Source: Sphingomonas lacusdianchii
GTDB lineage: Bacteria > Pseudomonadota > Alphaproteobacteria > Sphingomonadales > Sphingomonadaceae
DNA length: 64,000 nt
Direction of reading: 5' to 3'
Assembly: GCF_022664395.1 (NCBI RefSeq)
Contig: NZ_JAKRET010000005.1
Coordinates: 1 to 64,000, forward strand
Shown: positions 35,139 to 44,654 of the stretch, piece after piece
How positions within the stretch are numbered: position 1 is the stretch's first letter
Layout: each line of letters begins with the position of its first letter
Program-made: the position numbers and the translations under genes
The notes under the pieces: generated by a model
The model's input: only the letters and a program-made list of their open reading frames with translations
What the model was told of the DNA's origin: nothing
Database searches by the model: none

Positions 35139-35516
35139 TCAGTTGGCGATCGCACCGCCGATGACCGCGCCGATCAGACCGCTGGCGATCGCAACAAGTA
35201 TCGCATCATTGCCCGACCGGACCCACTGATAGCCGCGCGGGGGCGCATAGACGCCGCGCTGGCGATAGCTGCGATAATCGATCACGCGATAATTCGCGGC
35301 GCGATTGCGGTCGAACTTCTGGCCGCGCTGCCACTTGGTGGCACGTGCCTGTTGCGGGCGGACAACGGTCTTGGTGACCTTCTGGCCCCGGCCGTCCTTC
35401 TGGACGACGATAGTCCGGCCCGGCTTCTCCTTGATGACGGTGCGGCTCTGCGCCGACGCCGCCATCGGGGTCGCGAGGAGCGAGGCGGTCATCGCGGCGA
35501 GGATCAGCTTCTTCAT
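35139..35516 (-). CDS. RcnB-family periplasmic protein
   Basis: 125 residues with signal peptide MKKLILAAMTASLLATPMAASAQ. The mature part has the RcnB pattern: KWQRGQKF, VIDYRSYRQRGVYAPPRGYQWVRSGNDAILVAIASGLIGAVI. In E. coli RcnB takes part in nickel/cobalt homeostasis, but in alphaproteobacteria the family is widespread and mostly uncharacterised. Stands alone, 149 bases upstream of rpsF on the same strand. Confidence 0.8.
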   Translation of the reverse strand: MKKLILAAMTASLLATPMAASAQSRTVIKEKPGRTIVVQKDGRGQKVTKTVVRPQQARATKWQRGQKFDRNRAANYRVIDYRSYRQRGVYAPPRGYQWVRSGNDAILVAIASGLIGAVIGGAIAN

Positions 35517-35684
35517 CTATGGTCTCCTTGTGATCGGTTGCTGGAGCCAAGATGGCGATCGGCTGTAACGGTGGTTTGTCAGCCTTGCGGCGAAATGGTC
35601 GCAGCATGTCGCGATGCGCCCCCTTGCGTTCAGCTTGGCCAAGCGACTACCCCGCGCGGCTTGGATTTGCAGGAGACGTCGGCG

Positions 35685-36620
35685 ATGCGCGCATTCATCT
35701 TTCCGGGGCAGGGGAGTCAGTCGGTCGGCATGGGCGCCGCACTTGCCGCCGCCAGCCCCCATGCCCGCGAGGTGTTCCAGGAGGTCGACGAGGCGCTCGG
35801 CCAGCATCTCTTCCGCCTGATGGCCGAGGGTCCCGATGCGGACCTGCTGCTGACCGAAAATGCGCAGCCGGCGATCATGGCCAATGCCATCGCGACGCTG
35901 CGCGTGCTGGAGCGCGAGGGTGGCATCCGTCTGGCCGACAAGGCCGATTTCGTCGCGGGTCACTCGCTGGGCGAATATACCGCGCTATGTGCCGCCGGCG
36001 CGCTCGACCTGTCGACCACGGCCCGGTTGCTGAAGCTGCGCGGACAGGCGATGCAGGCGGCGGTGCCGGTGGGCGAGGGCGCCATGGCCGCGCTCCTCGG
36101 TGCCGACCGCGCCAAGGCGCAGGCCCTGGCCGAGGCGGCGGCGGAAGGCGATGTCTGCACCGTCGCCAACGACAATGATCCGTCGCAGGTCGTTATTTCG
36201 GGCGCGAAGGCGGCGATCGACCGCGCCGTGCCGCTGGCGAAGGAAATGGGCATCAAGCGCGCGGTCGTGCTGCCGGTGTCGGCCCCGTTCCATTGTCCGA
36301 TGATGCAGCCGGCGGCCGATGCGATGGCCGCGGCGCTGGCCGATGTCGCGCTGTCGGCACCGGTCGTGCCGGTCTATGCCAATGTCACCGCCGCGCCGGT
36401 CGCCGATCCGGAAGCGATCCGGACGCTGCTGGTCGAGCAGGTGACCGGCATGGTCCGCTGGCGGGAATCGGTGCTGGCGATGCAGGATGCGGGTGTCGGC
36501 GACTTCGTCGAACTGGGCGGCAAGGTGCTGGGCGCGATGGTAAAACGCATCGCCCCGGACGCGACCGCGACCAGCGTGGTGACGATGGCCGATATCGAGG
36601 CGCTCGTGGGGCGGTTGTAA
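35685..36620 (+). CDS. fabD: Malonyl-CoA:ACP transacylase
   Basis: 311 residues from ATG 35685 (AGGAG upstream). Starts MRAFIFPGQGSQSVGMG; nucleophile Ser in GHSLGEYTAL, Arg in KLRGQAMQ, His in SAPFHCPMM, and VVPVYANVTA are all present. It loads malonyl groups on ACP for fatty-acid synthesis. Start of fabD-(GxxExxY)-fabG-hypothetical-acpP-fabF-mltG. Confidence 0.97.
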   Translation: MRAFIFPGQGSQSVGMGAALAAASPHAREVFQEVDEALGQHLFRLMAEGPDADLLLTENAQPAIMANAIATLRVLEREGGIRLADKADFVAGHSLGEYTALCAAGALDLSTTARLLKLRGQAMQAAVPVGEGAMAALLGADRAKAQALAEAAAEGDVCTVANDNDPSQVVISGAKAAIDRAVPLAKEMGIKRAVVLPVSAPFHCPMMQPAADAMAAALADVALSAPVVPVYANVTAAPVADPEAIRTLLVEQVTGMVRWRESVLAMQDAGVGDFVELGGKVLGAMVKRIAPDATATSVVTMADIEALVGRL

Positions 36621-36631
36621 GCTTAGGTTTC

Positions 36632-37071
36632 GGTTCACGCGAAGGCGCGAAGGCACGAAGATGAGGGATCGCGAGGATATCTGTCGTGACATTGTCGACG
36701 TTGCGCTGCGCCTGCATCGTGAACTGGGGCCGGGGTTGCTGGAAAGTGTCTATGAAATGCTATTGGCCGGGCGGCTGGCGACAATGGGATACGATGTCGT
36801 TCGGCAACATCCGGTCGACGTCACGTTCGACGGCATCAGGTTCGAAGCCGCCTTCCGGATAGACCTCATCATCGACGGACTGATACTGGTGGAGGTCAAA
36901 TCGGTCGAGCGGTTGAATGCAATCCACGCCAAGCAATTGCTGACCTACCTTCGTCTCACCAAGCAGCCCCTCGGGCTGCTTTTGAACTTCGGCGGCGAAA
37001 CGCTCAAGGAGGGGCTGCGCCGGATAGTCAATGACTATCGCCCCTCCGCGTCTTCGCGCCTTCGCGTGAAT
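36632..37071. repeat. Inverted repeats bounding the GxxExxY gene
   Basis: TTCACGCGAAGGCGCGAAG at 36632-36650 is repeated in inverse orientation at about 37053-37071 (CTTCGCGCCTTCGCGTGAA). The right copy encodes the C-terminus of the GxxExxY protein. The pair bounds a 440-bp unit inserted between fabD and fabG. Confidence 0.75.
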
Positions 37072-37089
37072 CAAAATCGGGAAGACTGA
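36661..37089 (+). CDS. GxxExxY family protein
   Basis: 142 residues from ATG 36661. GPGLLESVYEMLLA contains the GxxExxY signature, and RIDLIIDGLILVEVKSVERL has the D...ExK pattern of PD-(D/E)xK-type folds. The biochemical role is unknown; family members are common as single genes in many bacteria. The gene sits between fabD and fabG, which are normally adjacent, and is flanked by inverted repeats, so it appears to have been inserted as a cassette. The last 15 residues come from the right repeat. Confidence 0.85.
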   Translation: MRDREDICRDIVDVALRLHRELGPGLLESVYEMLLAGRLATMGYDVVRQHPVDVTFDGIRFEAAFRIDLIIDGLILVEVKSVERLNAIHAKQLLTYLRLTKQPLGLLLNFGGETLKEGLRRIVNDYRPSASSRLRVNQNRED

Positions 37090-37093
37090 CCTC

Positions 37094-37831
37094 ATGTTCG
37101 ACTTAACGGGAATGACCGCCCTCGTAACCGGCGCCAGCGGCGGGCTCGGCTCCGCGATTGCCAAGGGCCTCGCCGCGCAGGGTGCGCGGCTTGCGTTGTC
37201 CGGCTCCAACGCCGCCAAGCTGGAGGCGTTCGCCGCCGAACTGGGGGGCGACCATGTGCCGCTCGTCTGCGACCTGTCCGACGGTGCGGCGGTCGACGGG
37301 CTGGTGCCGCAGGCGGTGGCCGCGCTCGGCAAGCTCGACATCCTCGTCAACAATGCCGGCGTCACCCGCGATAACCTCGCGATGCGGATGAAGGACGACG
37401 AATGGGACCAGGTGATCCGCGTCAACCTCGAGGCGGCGTTCCGCCTGTGCCGTGCCGCTGCCAAGCCGATGATGAAGGCGCGCTTCGGCCGCATCGTCTC
37501 GATCACCTCGGTCGTCGGGCAGACCGGCAATCCGGGACAGGCGAACTATGCCGCGTCGAAGGCGGGCCTTGTCGGCATGTCGAAGGCGCTGGCCGCCGAA
37601 CTCGCCAGCCGCGGCATCACCGTCAACTGCGTCGCTCCCGGCTTCATGGCGTCGGCGATGACCGATGTGCTGCCCGAGGCGCAGAAAGCCGCCCTGCTGG
37701 GCAAGATTCCGGCCGGGGCGTTGGGGACGGGCGGTGACGTCGCCGCGGCGGTCGCCTATCTCGCCAGTCGCGAGGCCGGCTATGTCACCGGCCAGACGAT
37801 CCATGTGAATGGCGGGATGGCGATGATATGA
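37094..37831 (+). CDS. fabG: 3-oxoacyl-ACP reductase
   Basis: 245 residues. Short-chain dehydrogenase: TALVTGASGGLGSAIAKGL (NADPH binding), ILVNNAGVTRDN, catalytic Ser in ITSVVGQTGN, YAASKAGLVGMSK (Tyr/Lys), VAPGFMASAMTDVL, and GQTIHVNGGMAMI at the C-terminus. Reduces beta-ketoacyl-ACP in fatty-acid elongation. Overlaps the next gene by ATGA. Confidence 0.97.
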   Translation: MFDLTGMTALVTGASGGLGSAIAKGLAAQGARLALSGSNAAKLEAFAAELGGDHVPLVCDLSDGAAVDGLVPQAVAALGKLDILVNNAGVTRDNLAMRMKDDEWDQVIRVNLEAAFRLCRAAAKPMMKARFGRIVSITSVVGQTGNPGQANYAASKAGLVGMSKALAAELASRGITVNCVAPGFMASAMTDVLPEAQKAALLGKIPAGALGTGGDVAAAVAYLASREAGYVTGQTIHVNGGMAMI

Positions 37832-38337
37832 GCGTAGTGCTGATGGCGGCGATGCTGGCGACGGGCGATGCGAACGTCGTCCGCTGCGTGGCGACCAAGA
37901 TGCCCAAGGCCGATATGGCGCGCCTGCAGCAGGGCATGATCGTCGGCGTGCTGGAGGGCAAGAAACCGGCGCCCGCGACCGAGGCGCTGGTCCGGAAGGC
38001 GCGCGCCCATGCCGCCGCCTGCCAGCCCGGTACCGGCAAGGCCGATGCCCGCGCGGGCGAGATCGTCGTCACCAGCATCGCGGTCGAGGCGCTGGCGTCG
38101 GGACTGACCGCCAAGGGCGTCGATCCGATCGCGGTCAATCGCCGGTTGAGCCAGACGCCGCCTGCCGTTCTCAACGCCTTTCTGGCGCGCAAGCAGACGG
38201 CGCAGGTCGATGCCTTCATGAGTGGTATGATGACGCTGGCGGGCGCGCAAAAGGGCGATACGCGGGTGCAGCGGTTGATGGGCGGCTATGCGTATAATGC
38301 CGCGACGCTGGCCCGCCTGTTCGCTGCAAAGGCTTGA
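37828..38337 (+). CDS. Hypothetical protein translationally coupled to fabG
   Basis: 169 residues from ATG 37828 (ATGA overlap with fabG). A short hydrophobic N-terminus (MSVVLMAAMLATGDA) may be a signal peptide; two Cys (VVRCVATK and AAACQPG) could form a disulfide outside the cytoplasm. The rest is helical (AVEALASGLTAKGVD, PPAVLNAFLARKQTAQVD). No family recognised. Placement inside the fab cluster may be incidental. Confidence 0.65.
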   Translation: MSVVLMAAMLATGDANVVRCVATKMPKADMARLQQGMIVGVLEGKKPAPATEALVRKARAHAAACQPGTGKADARAGEIVVTSIAVEALASGLTAKGVDPIAVNRRLSQTPPAVLNAFLARKQTAQVDAFMSGMMTLAGAQKGDTRVQRLMGGYAYNAATLARLFAAKA

Positions 38338-38417
38338 GCGGCGGACTTGCGCCGAGGCCGGACGCGCTTTAGGGGCGTTCAGGTACGATACACCCCGGAC
38401 GTGAAGAGGGAATGAAT

Positions 38418-38654
38418 ATGAGCGAGACTGCCGAACGCGTGAAGAAGATCGTCGTCGAGCATCTCGGCGTCGAAGCGGAAAAGGTTACCGAAGACGCGAG
38501 CTTCATCGACGATCTGGGCGCCGACAGCCTCGACATCGTCGAGCTGGTGATGGCGTTCGAGGAAGAATTCGGCGTCGAGATCCCCGACGATGCCGCCGAG
38601 AAGATCACGACCGTCAAGGACGCGATCACCTATATCGACGAGCACAAGGGCTGA
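38418..38654 (+). CDS. acpP: Acyl carrier protein
   Basis: 78 residues from ATG 38418, chosen because GAGGG (38406-38410) is 7 bases away; ATG 38412 is too close. Ser in [13 protein letters not shown] is the phosphopantetheine attachment site. Acidic and of normal length. Carries the growing chain for FabD, FabG and FabF encoded around it. Confidence 0.97.
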   Translation: MSETAERVKKIVVEHLGVEAEKVTEDASFIDDLGADSLDIVELVMAFEEEFGVEIPDDAAEKITTVKDAITYIDEHKG

Positions 38655-38658
38655 TCCG

Positions 38659-38738
38659 GCGGGGGCGCGCTTTCGCGTCCCGCCATCTGCCGAGACCATC
38701 GCGGCCCCCCGTCCCGGCGAAAAGCCATGGGCGGGGGG
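38659..38738 (+). terminator. Hairpins between acpP and fabF
   Basis: Two stems follow acpP: GGCGGGGGCGCGC/GCGTCCCGCC (about 38659-38684) and CCCCCCG/CGGGGGG (38705-38711 with 38732-38738). They may attenuate transcription so that ACP is made in excess over FabF. T-runs are absent. Confidence 0.4.
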
Positions 38739-38772
38739 TCGTTCGTTAAGTATCTGAACGGAGAGTAATGCC

Positions 38773-40032
38773 ATGCGCCGCGTAGTCGTGACCGGCCTCG
38801 GCCTCGTGACCCCGCTGGGTGCCGAGGTGGAAACCGCGTGGAAGAACCTGATCGCCGGCAAATCCGGGGCGGGTCCGATCACGCATTTCGATGCGTCGAA
38901 CCAGAAGTGCCGGATCGCCTGCGAGGTGAAGCCGGCCGATCACGCATATGGTTTCGATCCCGGACTGCGCGTGGATCACAAGATTCAGCGGCAGGTCGAT
39001 CCGTTCATCATCTTCGGCATCGACGCCGCCGGACAGGCGCTCGAAGATGCCGGCCTGACCGACATGAGCGAGGAAGAACGCTATCGCGCCGGTTGTTCGA
39101 TCGGCGCAGGCATTGGCGGCCTGCCGGGCATCGCCAGCGAATCGCTGGTGTGCGAGAATAAGGGTCCGTCGCGCGTTTCGCCGCACTTCGTCCATGGTCG
39201 CCTCATCAACCTGATTTCGGGTCAGGTATCGATCAAGTACGGCCTGATGGGTCCGAACCATGCGGTGGTCACCGCCTGTTCGACCGGGGCGCATTCGATT
39301 GGTGACGCCGCGCGGATGATCGCGATGGACGATGCCGATGTGATGCTGGCGGGTGGTGCCGAAGGTGCGATCTGCCCCCTCGGCATCGCCGGTTTCGCGC
39401 AGGCGCGCGCGCTGTCGACCGCGTTCAACGACCAGCCCGAAAAGGCATCGCGTCCCTATGACCGCGACCGCGACGGCTTCGTCATGGGCGAGGGCGCGGG
39501 CGTCGTCGTGCTCGAGGAATATGAACGGGCCAAGGCGCGCGGCGCGAAAATCTATGCCGAGGTGATCGGCTATGGCCTGTCGGGCGACGCCTATCACGTG
39601 ACCGCGCCGCATCCCGAAGGGTCGGGGGCGTTCCGCTCGATGGAGATGGCGATGCGCAAGTCGGGGCTGTCGCTGTCGGACATCGACTATATCAACGCGC
39701 ACGGCACTTCGACCCCGCTCGGCGACGAACTGGAACTGGGCGCGGTGCGTCGGCTGTTCGGCGACGCGATCGGCGGGCTGGCGATGTCGTCGACCAAGTC
39801 GGCGATCGGCCACCTGCTGGGCGGCGCCGGTGCGGTCGAGAGCATCTTCTGCATCCTCGCCATGCGCGACGGCATCGTCCCGCCGACGCTGAACCTCGAC
39901 AATCCGTCGGAGAATTGCGCCGGCGTGAACCTCGTTCCGCACACCGCGCAGGAGCGGAAGGTGAAGGCGGTGCTGAACAACTCGTTCGGTTTCGGCGGCA
40001 CCAATGCCTCGCTGGTGATGAAGGCGATCTGA
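38773..40032 (+). CDS. fabF: 3-oxoacyl-ACP synthase II
   Basis: 419 residues. KAS II: MRRVVVTGLGLVTPLGAEVE, active-site Cys in VVTACSTGAHSIGDA, His in NAHGTSTPLGDELE, His in SAIGHLLGGAGAVE, and NNSFGFGGTNASLV near the end. Condenses malonyl-ACP with acyl-ACP. Four bases before mltG. Confidence 0.98.
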   Translation: MRRVVVTGLGLVTPLGAEVETAWKNLIAGKSGAGPITHFDASNQKCRIACEVKPADHAYGFDPGLRVDHKIQRQVDPFIIFGIDAAGQALEDAGLTDMSEEERYRAGCSIGAGIGGLPGIASESLVCENKGPSRVSPHFVHGRLINLISGQVSIKYGLMGPNHAVVTACSTGAHSIGDAARMIAMDDADVMLAGGAEGAICPLGIAGFAQARALSTAFNDQPEKASRPYDRDRDGFVMGEGAGVVVLEEYERAKARGAKIYAEVIGYGLSGDAYHVTAPHPEGSGAFRSMEMAMRKSGLSLSDIDYINAHGTSTPLGDELELGAVRRLFGDAIGGLAMSSTKSAIGHLLGGAGAVESIFCILAMRDGIVPPTLNLDNPSENCAGVNLVPHTAQERKVKAVLNNSFGFGGTNASLVMKAI

Positions 40033-40036
40033 CGCC

Positions 40037-41005
40037 ATGCGCCGGATCGGTTGCGTCGGCCTGATCGTCGGACTGCTCGCCATTGGCGCGCTGTTCTTCG
40101 TCATCCAGAGCTGGGGCGGGGCCGGTCCGGCGGAGCGGACGCTGACGGTGACCGTGCCGCAGGGCGCGAGCCTCGCTGCCGCCGCCGAAAAGCTGGAGGA
40201 GGCTGGCGCGATCCGGTCGGCTGGTCGTTTCCGCCTGCTCGCCCGCTTCCTCGGCAGCGACGAACCGATCCGTGCCGGCGAGTATCGCATTCCGAAGGGA
40301 CTGAGCCAGGCGGACGTGCTGAAACTGTTGCAGGGCGGCAAGACCCTGCAACGTTTCGTGATGGTGCCCGAAGGCTGGCCATCGGTGCTGGTGCAGGAAG
40401 CGGTGGCGAAGGCCCCGCAAATGGCCGGCAACGCGCCGCTGCCTGCCGAGGGCAGCATCCTCCCCGACAGCTACAGCTATGAACGCGACGGCAGCCGTGC
40501 TGATCTGGTCGAGCGGATGCAGGCGGCGATGGACCGCTACCTTGCCGAGGCTTGGAAGAAGCGCAAGCCGACGACGGTGGTCAAATCCCCGCGCGAGGCG
40601 ATCATCCTCGCCTCGATCGTCGAGAAGGAAACCGGCAAGCCCTCGGAACGGCGGATGGTCGCTGCCGTCTACTCGAACCGGCTACGCGTCGGCATGCGGC
40701 TACAGGCCGATCCGACCGTCATCTACCCGATTACCAAGGGGAAGCCGCTCGGACGGCGAATCCTTCGGTCTGAGTTGCAGGCGAAGAACGGGTACAACAC
40801 CTATGCCTCGGCCGGCTTGCCGGTCGGGCCGATCGCCAATCCGGGACGCGCATCGATCGACGCGGTGCTCGATCCGGCGGAGACGAAGGCGTTGTATTTC
40901 GTCGCGGACGGCAGCGGGGGGCATGTGTTTGCCGACACGCTGGCCGAGCATAACGCCAATGTGAAGAAGTGGTACGACATCCGCCGCGCAAGAGGCGAGA
41001 TGTAA
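40037..41005 (+). CDS. mltG: Endolytic murein transglycosylase MltG
   Basis: 322 residues with one N-terminal membrane segment (VGLIVGLLAIGALFFVIQSW). Contains the YceG/MltG core: AEKLEEAGAIRSAGRFRLLA (LysM-like), ILPDSYSYERDGSR, ILASIVEKETGKPSERRMVA with catalytic Glu, and TYASAGLPVGPIANPGRASI. Cuts nascent glycan strands at the inner membrane and sets their length. Often next to fab genes in proteobacteria. Confidence 0.95.
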   Translation: MRRIGCVGLIVGLLAIGALFFVIQSWGGAGPAERTLTVTVPQGASLAAAAEKLEEAGAIRSAGRFRLLARFLGSDEPIRAGEYRIPKGLSQADVLKLLQGGKTLQRFVMVPEGWPSVLVQEAVAKAPQMAGNAPLPAEGSILPDSYSYERDGSRADLVERMQAAMDRYLAEAWKKRKPTTVVKSPREAIILASIVEKETGKPSERRMVAAVYSNRLRVGMRLQADPTVIYPITKGKPLGRRILRSELQAKNGYNTYASAGLPVGPIANPGRASIDAVLDPAETKALYFVADGSGGHVFADTLAEHNANVKKWYDIRRARGEM

Positions 41006-41013
41006 GGACCAAC

Positions 41014-41149
41014 AATCCTCCCCATTCATGGGGAGGGGGACCAGCGAAGCTGGTGGAGGGGGATCGCCGCAAACGCTGACGTCGCGTACGGGGCCAACCC
41101 CCTCCACCATGCTGCGTATGGTCCCCCTCCCCGCGGAGCGGGGAGGATT
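41014..41149. repeat. 136-bp hairpin repeat between convergent mltG and eda
   Basis: AATCCTCCCC at the left and GGGGAGGATT at the right are perfect inverted ends; inside, GGACCAGCGAAGCTGG and a second arm (CCCCCTCCACC... GGTCCCCCTCCCC) also pair. The element fills nearly the whole gap between two convergent stop codons and could end both transcripts. Similar elements are widespread between genes in sphingomonads and Caulobacter. Confidence 0.75.
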
Positions 41150-41758
41150 CTAACCCTTCAACCCCGCCGCTGCGTGGGCGCGGGTTTCGGTCTCGGCATG
41201 GGTCGCGCCGACGATCCAGCTTCCGCCGACGCACAGCACCGGATCGAACGCGAGCCATTCGGGTGCGGTTGCTTCTGTAATGCCACCGGTCGGGCAAAAT
41301 TTTGCCTGATAGAAAGGCGCCGCCAGCGCCTTCAACGCCTTCAACCCACCCGATGCTTCGGCAGGGAAGAATTTGAAGTGGGTGAGGCCAAGGTCGAGCC
41401 CGCGCATGATGTCGCCGGCATTGGCGATGCCCGGCAGGAACGGCACGCGGCTGTCGATGATCGGCCGTGCGATCGTCTCGGTCAGGCCCGGCGAGACGAT
41501 GAATTCCGAACCGGCGTCCATCGCCTGCTTGAACTGCTGCGTGTTGACGACGGTGCCGGCACCGACAATCGCGCTGTCGACCTTCTTCATCTCGGCAATC
41601 GCCTCGAGCGCGGCGGGGGTGCGCAGCGTCACTTCGAGGACGCGCAGGCCGCCCTTGACCAGCGCCTCGGCCATTGGGCGCGCCTCGGCGGCGTCGTGGA
41701 TGACCAGGACCGGGATGACCGGGCTGGTCTGCATGATATCGGCGATGGTGACGGTCAT
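41150..41758 (-). CDS. eda: 2-dehydro-3-deoxy-phosphogluconate (KDPG) aldolase
   Basis: 202 residues. IPVLVIHDAAEARPMAEALV, LEVTLRTPAALEAI with Glu, IVGAGTVVNTQQFKQAMDAG, Schiff-base Lys in LTHFKFFPAEASGG, and FCPTGGITEATAPEWL. Splits KDPG to pyruvate and glyceraldehyde-3-phosphate. Last gene of the Entner-Doudoroff operon; glk overlaps its start by 4 bases. Confidence 0.96.
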   Translation of the reverse strand: MTVTIADIMQTSPVIPVLVIHDAAEARPMAEALVKGGLRVLEVTLRTPAALEAIAEMKKVDSAIVGAGTVVNTQQFKQAMDAGSEFIVSPGLTETIARPIIDSRVPFLPGIANAGDIMRGLDLGLTHFKFFPAEASGGLKALKALAAPFYQAKFCPTGGITEATAPEWLAFDPVLCVGGSWIVGATHAETETRAHAAAGLKG

Positions 41759-42723
41759 CGTGCGTGCTCCTGCGCAAAGGCGGCGGCGGCCCCGAACAGG
41801 CCGGGCTGGGGATGGGTGATAAGCTTGACGGAGACGCCCGCCATCAGCTGCTGAAAGCGGCCCTTCGCAGTGAAGCGCGTACCGAAGCCCGACTCAAGCA
41901 GGTGATCCTTGAGCCGCAGGCCGAGGCCCCCGGCGATCACCACCGCCTTCGCCCCCTGCGCCAGCGCGAGGTCGCCCGCGACCGCGCCGAGCGTCAGGCA
42001 GAAGCGATCGAGCGCGGCGACGGCGATGCTGTCGGTGCCGTCGAGCGCGGCGGCCCAGATCGTCTTGTCGTCGCTGTGCGGCATCGGCGCGCCCTCGATC
42101 TCGGCAAGCGTTTCATACCACGCGACGATCGACGGACCGGCGCAGGCCCGCTCGTTCGAGCCGCGGCCATGCGCCTTGCGCAAGCGCTTGAGCAGCGCAT
42201 CCTCGATCCCGTCAAGCGGTGCGAAATCCTGATGCCCGCCTTCCGTTTCGAGGACGTGATAGCGCTCCGCCGTGCGCAGCAACTGCGCGACACCCAGGCC
42301 GGTGCCGGGACCACAGATGGTGACGATGCCCTTGTCCGGCAGCGGGCCTTCGGGACCGCACAGGTGGATGAAATCTTCCTCCGCGACCTGTGCCACGGCG
42401 TGGCCGACCGCACCGAAATCGTTGATGATCGTCCAGGTTTCGACGCCCAGCCGTTCCTCCATCAGCGGCGGACGGATGATCCACGGATTGTTGGTGAATT
42501 TGATAAGCGTATCGTTGACCGGCGAGGCGACCGCGAGGCTGGCCGCCTTGGGCAGCGGGCGGCCCAGATCGCGTTCGAACGCGCGCCAGGCGAGCTGCAG
42601 GCTGCCATGTTCGGCGACCTTCTGCGTGCTCGGCTCGCCGAGGTGGACGACGCGCCCATCCTCGACCTCGGCGATCGCGAAGCGGGCGTGCGTGCCGCCG
42701 ATATCTACCGCAACGACTTCCAT
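41755..42723 (-). CDS. glk: Glucokinase
   Basis: 322 residues from ATG 42723; upstream in-frame codons come from a repeat. Proteobacterial Glk type: VVAVDIGGTHARFAIAEVED, SLAVASPVNDTLIKFTNNPW, IINDFGAVGHAVAQ with catalytic Asp, GPGTGLGVAQLL, ETEGGHQDFAPLD, AVVIAGGLGLRLKDHL. Phosphorylates glucose for entry to the Entner-Doudoroff route encoded around it. Confidence 0.95.
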   Translation of the reverse strand: MEVVAVDIGGTHARFAIAEVEDGRVVHLGEPSTQKVAEHGSLQLAWRAFERDLGRPLPKAASLAVASPVNDTLIKFTNNPWIIRPPLMEERLGVETWTIINDFGAVGHAVAQVAEEDFIHLCGPEGPLPDKGIVTICGPGTGLGVAQLLRTAERYHVLETEGGHQDFAPLDGIEDALLKRLRKAHGRGSNERACAGPSIVAWYETLAEIEGAPMPHSDDKTIWAAALDGTDSIAVAALDRFCLTLGAVAGDLALAQGAKAVVIAGGLGLRLKDHLLESGFGTRFTAKGRFQQLMAGVSVKLITHPQPGLFGAAAAFAQEHAR

Positions 42724-42741
42724 GCATCTCTCCGTCAGTCC

Positions 42742-42819
42742 GTATCCCCGCGCAGGCGGGGATCCAGAGTCGCGCACGCTGGCGCTTGTTGCCCTGGACC
42801 CCCGCCTGCGCGGGGGTAC
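42742..42819. repeat. Inverted repeat between glk and edd
   Basis: Two 25-base arms (42742-42766 and 42795-42819) pair with 2 mismatches; each arm is itself a hairpin around CCCGCGCAGGCGGGG. Same type as the repeat at 52514-52607. Lies within the operon, so it may modulate mRNA stability between edd and glk. Confidence 0.75.
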
Positions 42820-42833
42820 GGGTCAGTTTAGGG

Positions 42834-44654
42834 TCAGAGCCCCGCCGCCGCCAGCATCGCCGATGCTCCGGCTTCGGCCTCGCTCGCCCCCTGCCGCATC
42901 ATCGCGAAAATCTCGCGACCGGTGCCATCGGCCTCCGGCGGCACCGGCGCATGCTCGCGCGCCGCCCATTCGTCGGCCGGAACCAGCGCCTCCAGCGTGT
43001 TGGCATCGGCGTCGAGGCGGACGATGTCGCCATCGCGCAGCTTGCCGATCGGCCCGCCGCCCAGCGCTTCCGGCGACAGATGGATCGCCGCCGGGACCTT
43101 GCCCGACGCACCCGACATGCGGCCATCGGTGACCAGCGCGACGCGGTAGCCGCGATTCTGAAGCACGCCCAGCGGCGGGGTCAGCTTGTGGAGTTCAGGC
43201 ATGCCGTTGGCGCGCGGCCCCTGATGACGAACCACGACGACGACGTCGCGGTCGAGCTCACCGGCCTTGAACGCCGCCTGTACCGATGCCTGATCGCTGA
43301 ACACGCGGCATGGCGCCTCGATTACCCAGCGATCGCGATCGACGGCCGACACCTTGATGCAGGCGCGGCCGATATTGCCCTGCAGGATGCGGAAGCCGCC
43401 CTCTTCGTTGAACGGATTGGCGACGGTGCGGACGATGGTGTCGTCCCCGCTGACCGGGCCATGCTCCTTCCAGACAAGCTGCTCGTTTTCGATCGTCGAC
43501 TTGCGGCCATAGGCGGCCATGCCGTCCTTCGCGATCGTCATCACGTCACCATGCATCAAACCGCCGTTGAGCAGTTCGCGAATGACGAAGGACGGACCGC
43601 CGGCATCCTCGAACCCGTTCACATCGGCCGATCCGTTCGGATAGACGCGCGTCAGCAGCGGCACGGCCTGGCTCAACCGGTTGAAGTCTTCCCAGTCGAT
43701 GATGATTCCGGCCGACCGCGCGATGGCGGGCAGGTGGATCAGATGGTTGGTCGACCCCCCGGTCGCGAGCAGCACGATCGCCGCATTCACGATCGCCTTC
43801 TCATCGACGACGCGGCCGATCGGGCGGTAATCGTCGCCGTCCCAGCCGATCTCTGCCAACCGGTGGACGGCGTGTCGGGTCAATTCCTGGCGCAGCTTCG
43901 TCCCCGGATTGGCGAAGGCGGCGTCGGGAACGTGCAGCCCCATCGCCTCCATCATCATCTGGTTCGAATTGGCGGTGCCGTAGAAGGTGCAGGTACCCTT
44001 GCCATGATAGGCGGCGATCTCGGCGTCGAGCAGCTCCTCGCGCCCCACCTTGCCCTCGGCATAGGCTTCGCGGACCGCCGCCTTCTGTTTGTTGGGGATG
44101 CCCGACCGCATCGGGCCGCCGGGGATCAGCACCATCGGCAGGTGGCCGAAGCGCAGCGCGCCCATCAACAGCCCCGGCACGATCTTGTCGCAGATGCCGA
44201 GCAGTGCCGCGCCCTCGAACGTGCCGTGGCTCAGCGACACCGCCGTCGACAGCGCGATGGTGTCGCGGCTGAACAGCGACAATTCCATGCCCGGAAATCC
44301 CTGCGTCACGCCATCGCACATCGCCGGCACGCCGCCCGCGACCTGCGCCGTCACGCCCGCCTCGCGCGCCCAGACCTTCATCTGTTCGGGATAGCGGTAA
44401 TAGGTCGCATGCGCCGACAGCATGTCGTTATAGGCGGTGACGATGCCGATGTTCATGCGGTTGGCCGGCCGCATCGCATCGCGATCCTCGTCGGTGCCGG
44501 CATAGGCATGGGCGAGGTTCGCGCAGCCGAGCATCGGACGGTCGACGCCACTTTCGCGCTCCCGATCGATCAGCGCGAGATAGGCGGCGCGTTTGTCGCG
44601 CGACGCTTCGATGATGCGGTCGGTGACGGCGGCGATCGTGGCGTTGAGGGCCAT
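42834..44654 (-). CDS. edd: Phosphogluconate dehydratase
   Basis: 606 residues. IlvD/Edd family with Fe-S ligands in [31 protein letters not shown] and [16 protein letters not shown]; also [18 protein letters not shown] and [19 protein letters not shown]. Converts 6-phosphogluconate to KDPG. Start overlaps the pgl stop (ATGA at 44651-44656 on the minus strand), so the two are coupled. Confidence 0.97.
   Translation of the reverse strand: MALNATIAAVTDRIIEASRDKRAAYLALIDRERESGVDRPMLGCANLAHAYAGTDEDRDAMRPANRMNIGIVTAYNDMLSAHATYYRYPEQMKVWAREAGVTAQVAGGVPAMCDGVTQGFPGMELSLFSRDTIALSTAVSLSHGTFEGAALLGICDKIVPGLLMGALRFGHLPMVLIPGGPMRSGIPNKQKAAVREAYAEGKVGREELLDAEIAAYHGKGTCTFYGTANSNQMMMEAMGLHVPDAAFANPGTKLRQELTRHAVHRLAEIGWDGDDYRPIGRVVDEKAIVNAAIVLLATGGSTNHLIHLPAIARSAGIIIDWEDFNRLSQAVPLLTRVYPNGSADVNGFEDAGGPSFVIRELLNGGLMHGDVMTIAKDGMAAYGRKSTIENEQLVWKEHGPVSGDDTIVRTVANPFNEEGGFRILQGNIGRACIKVSAVDRDRWVIEAPCRVFSDQASVQAAFKAGELDRDVVVVVRHQGPRANGMPELHKLTPPLGVLQNRGYRVALVTDGRMSGASGKVPAAIHLSPEALGGGPIGKLRDGDIVRLDADANTLEALVPADEWAAREHAPVPPEADGTGREIFAMMRQGASEAEAGASAMLAAAGL

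Noticed and set aside
41014..41149. Possible CRISPR-like repeat
   Set aside because: Inverted, not direct, repeats and no spacers; no CRISPR array was seen anywhere in the window.
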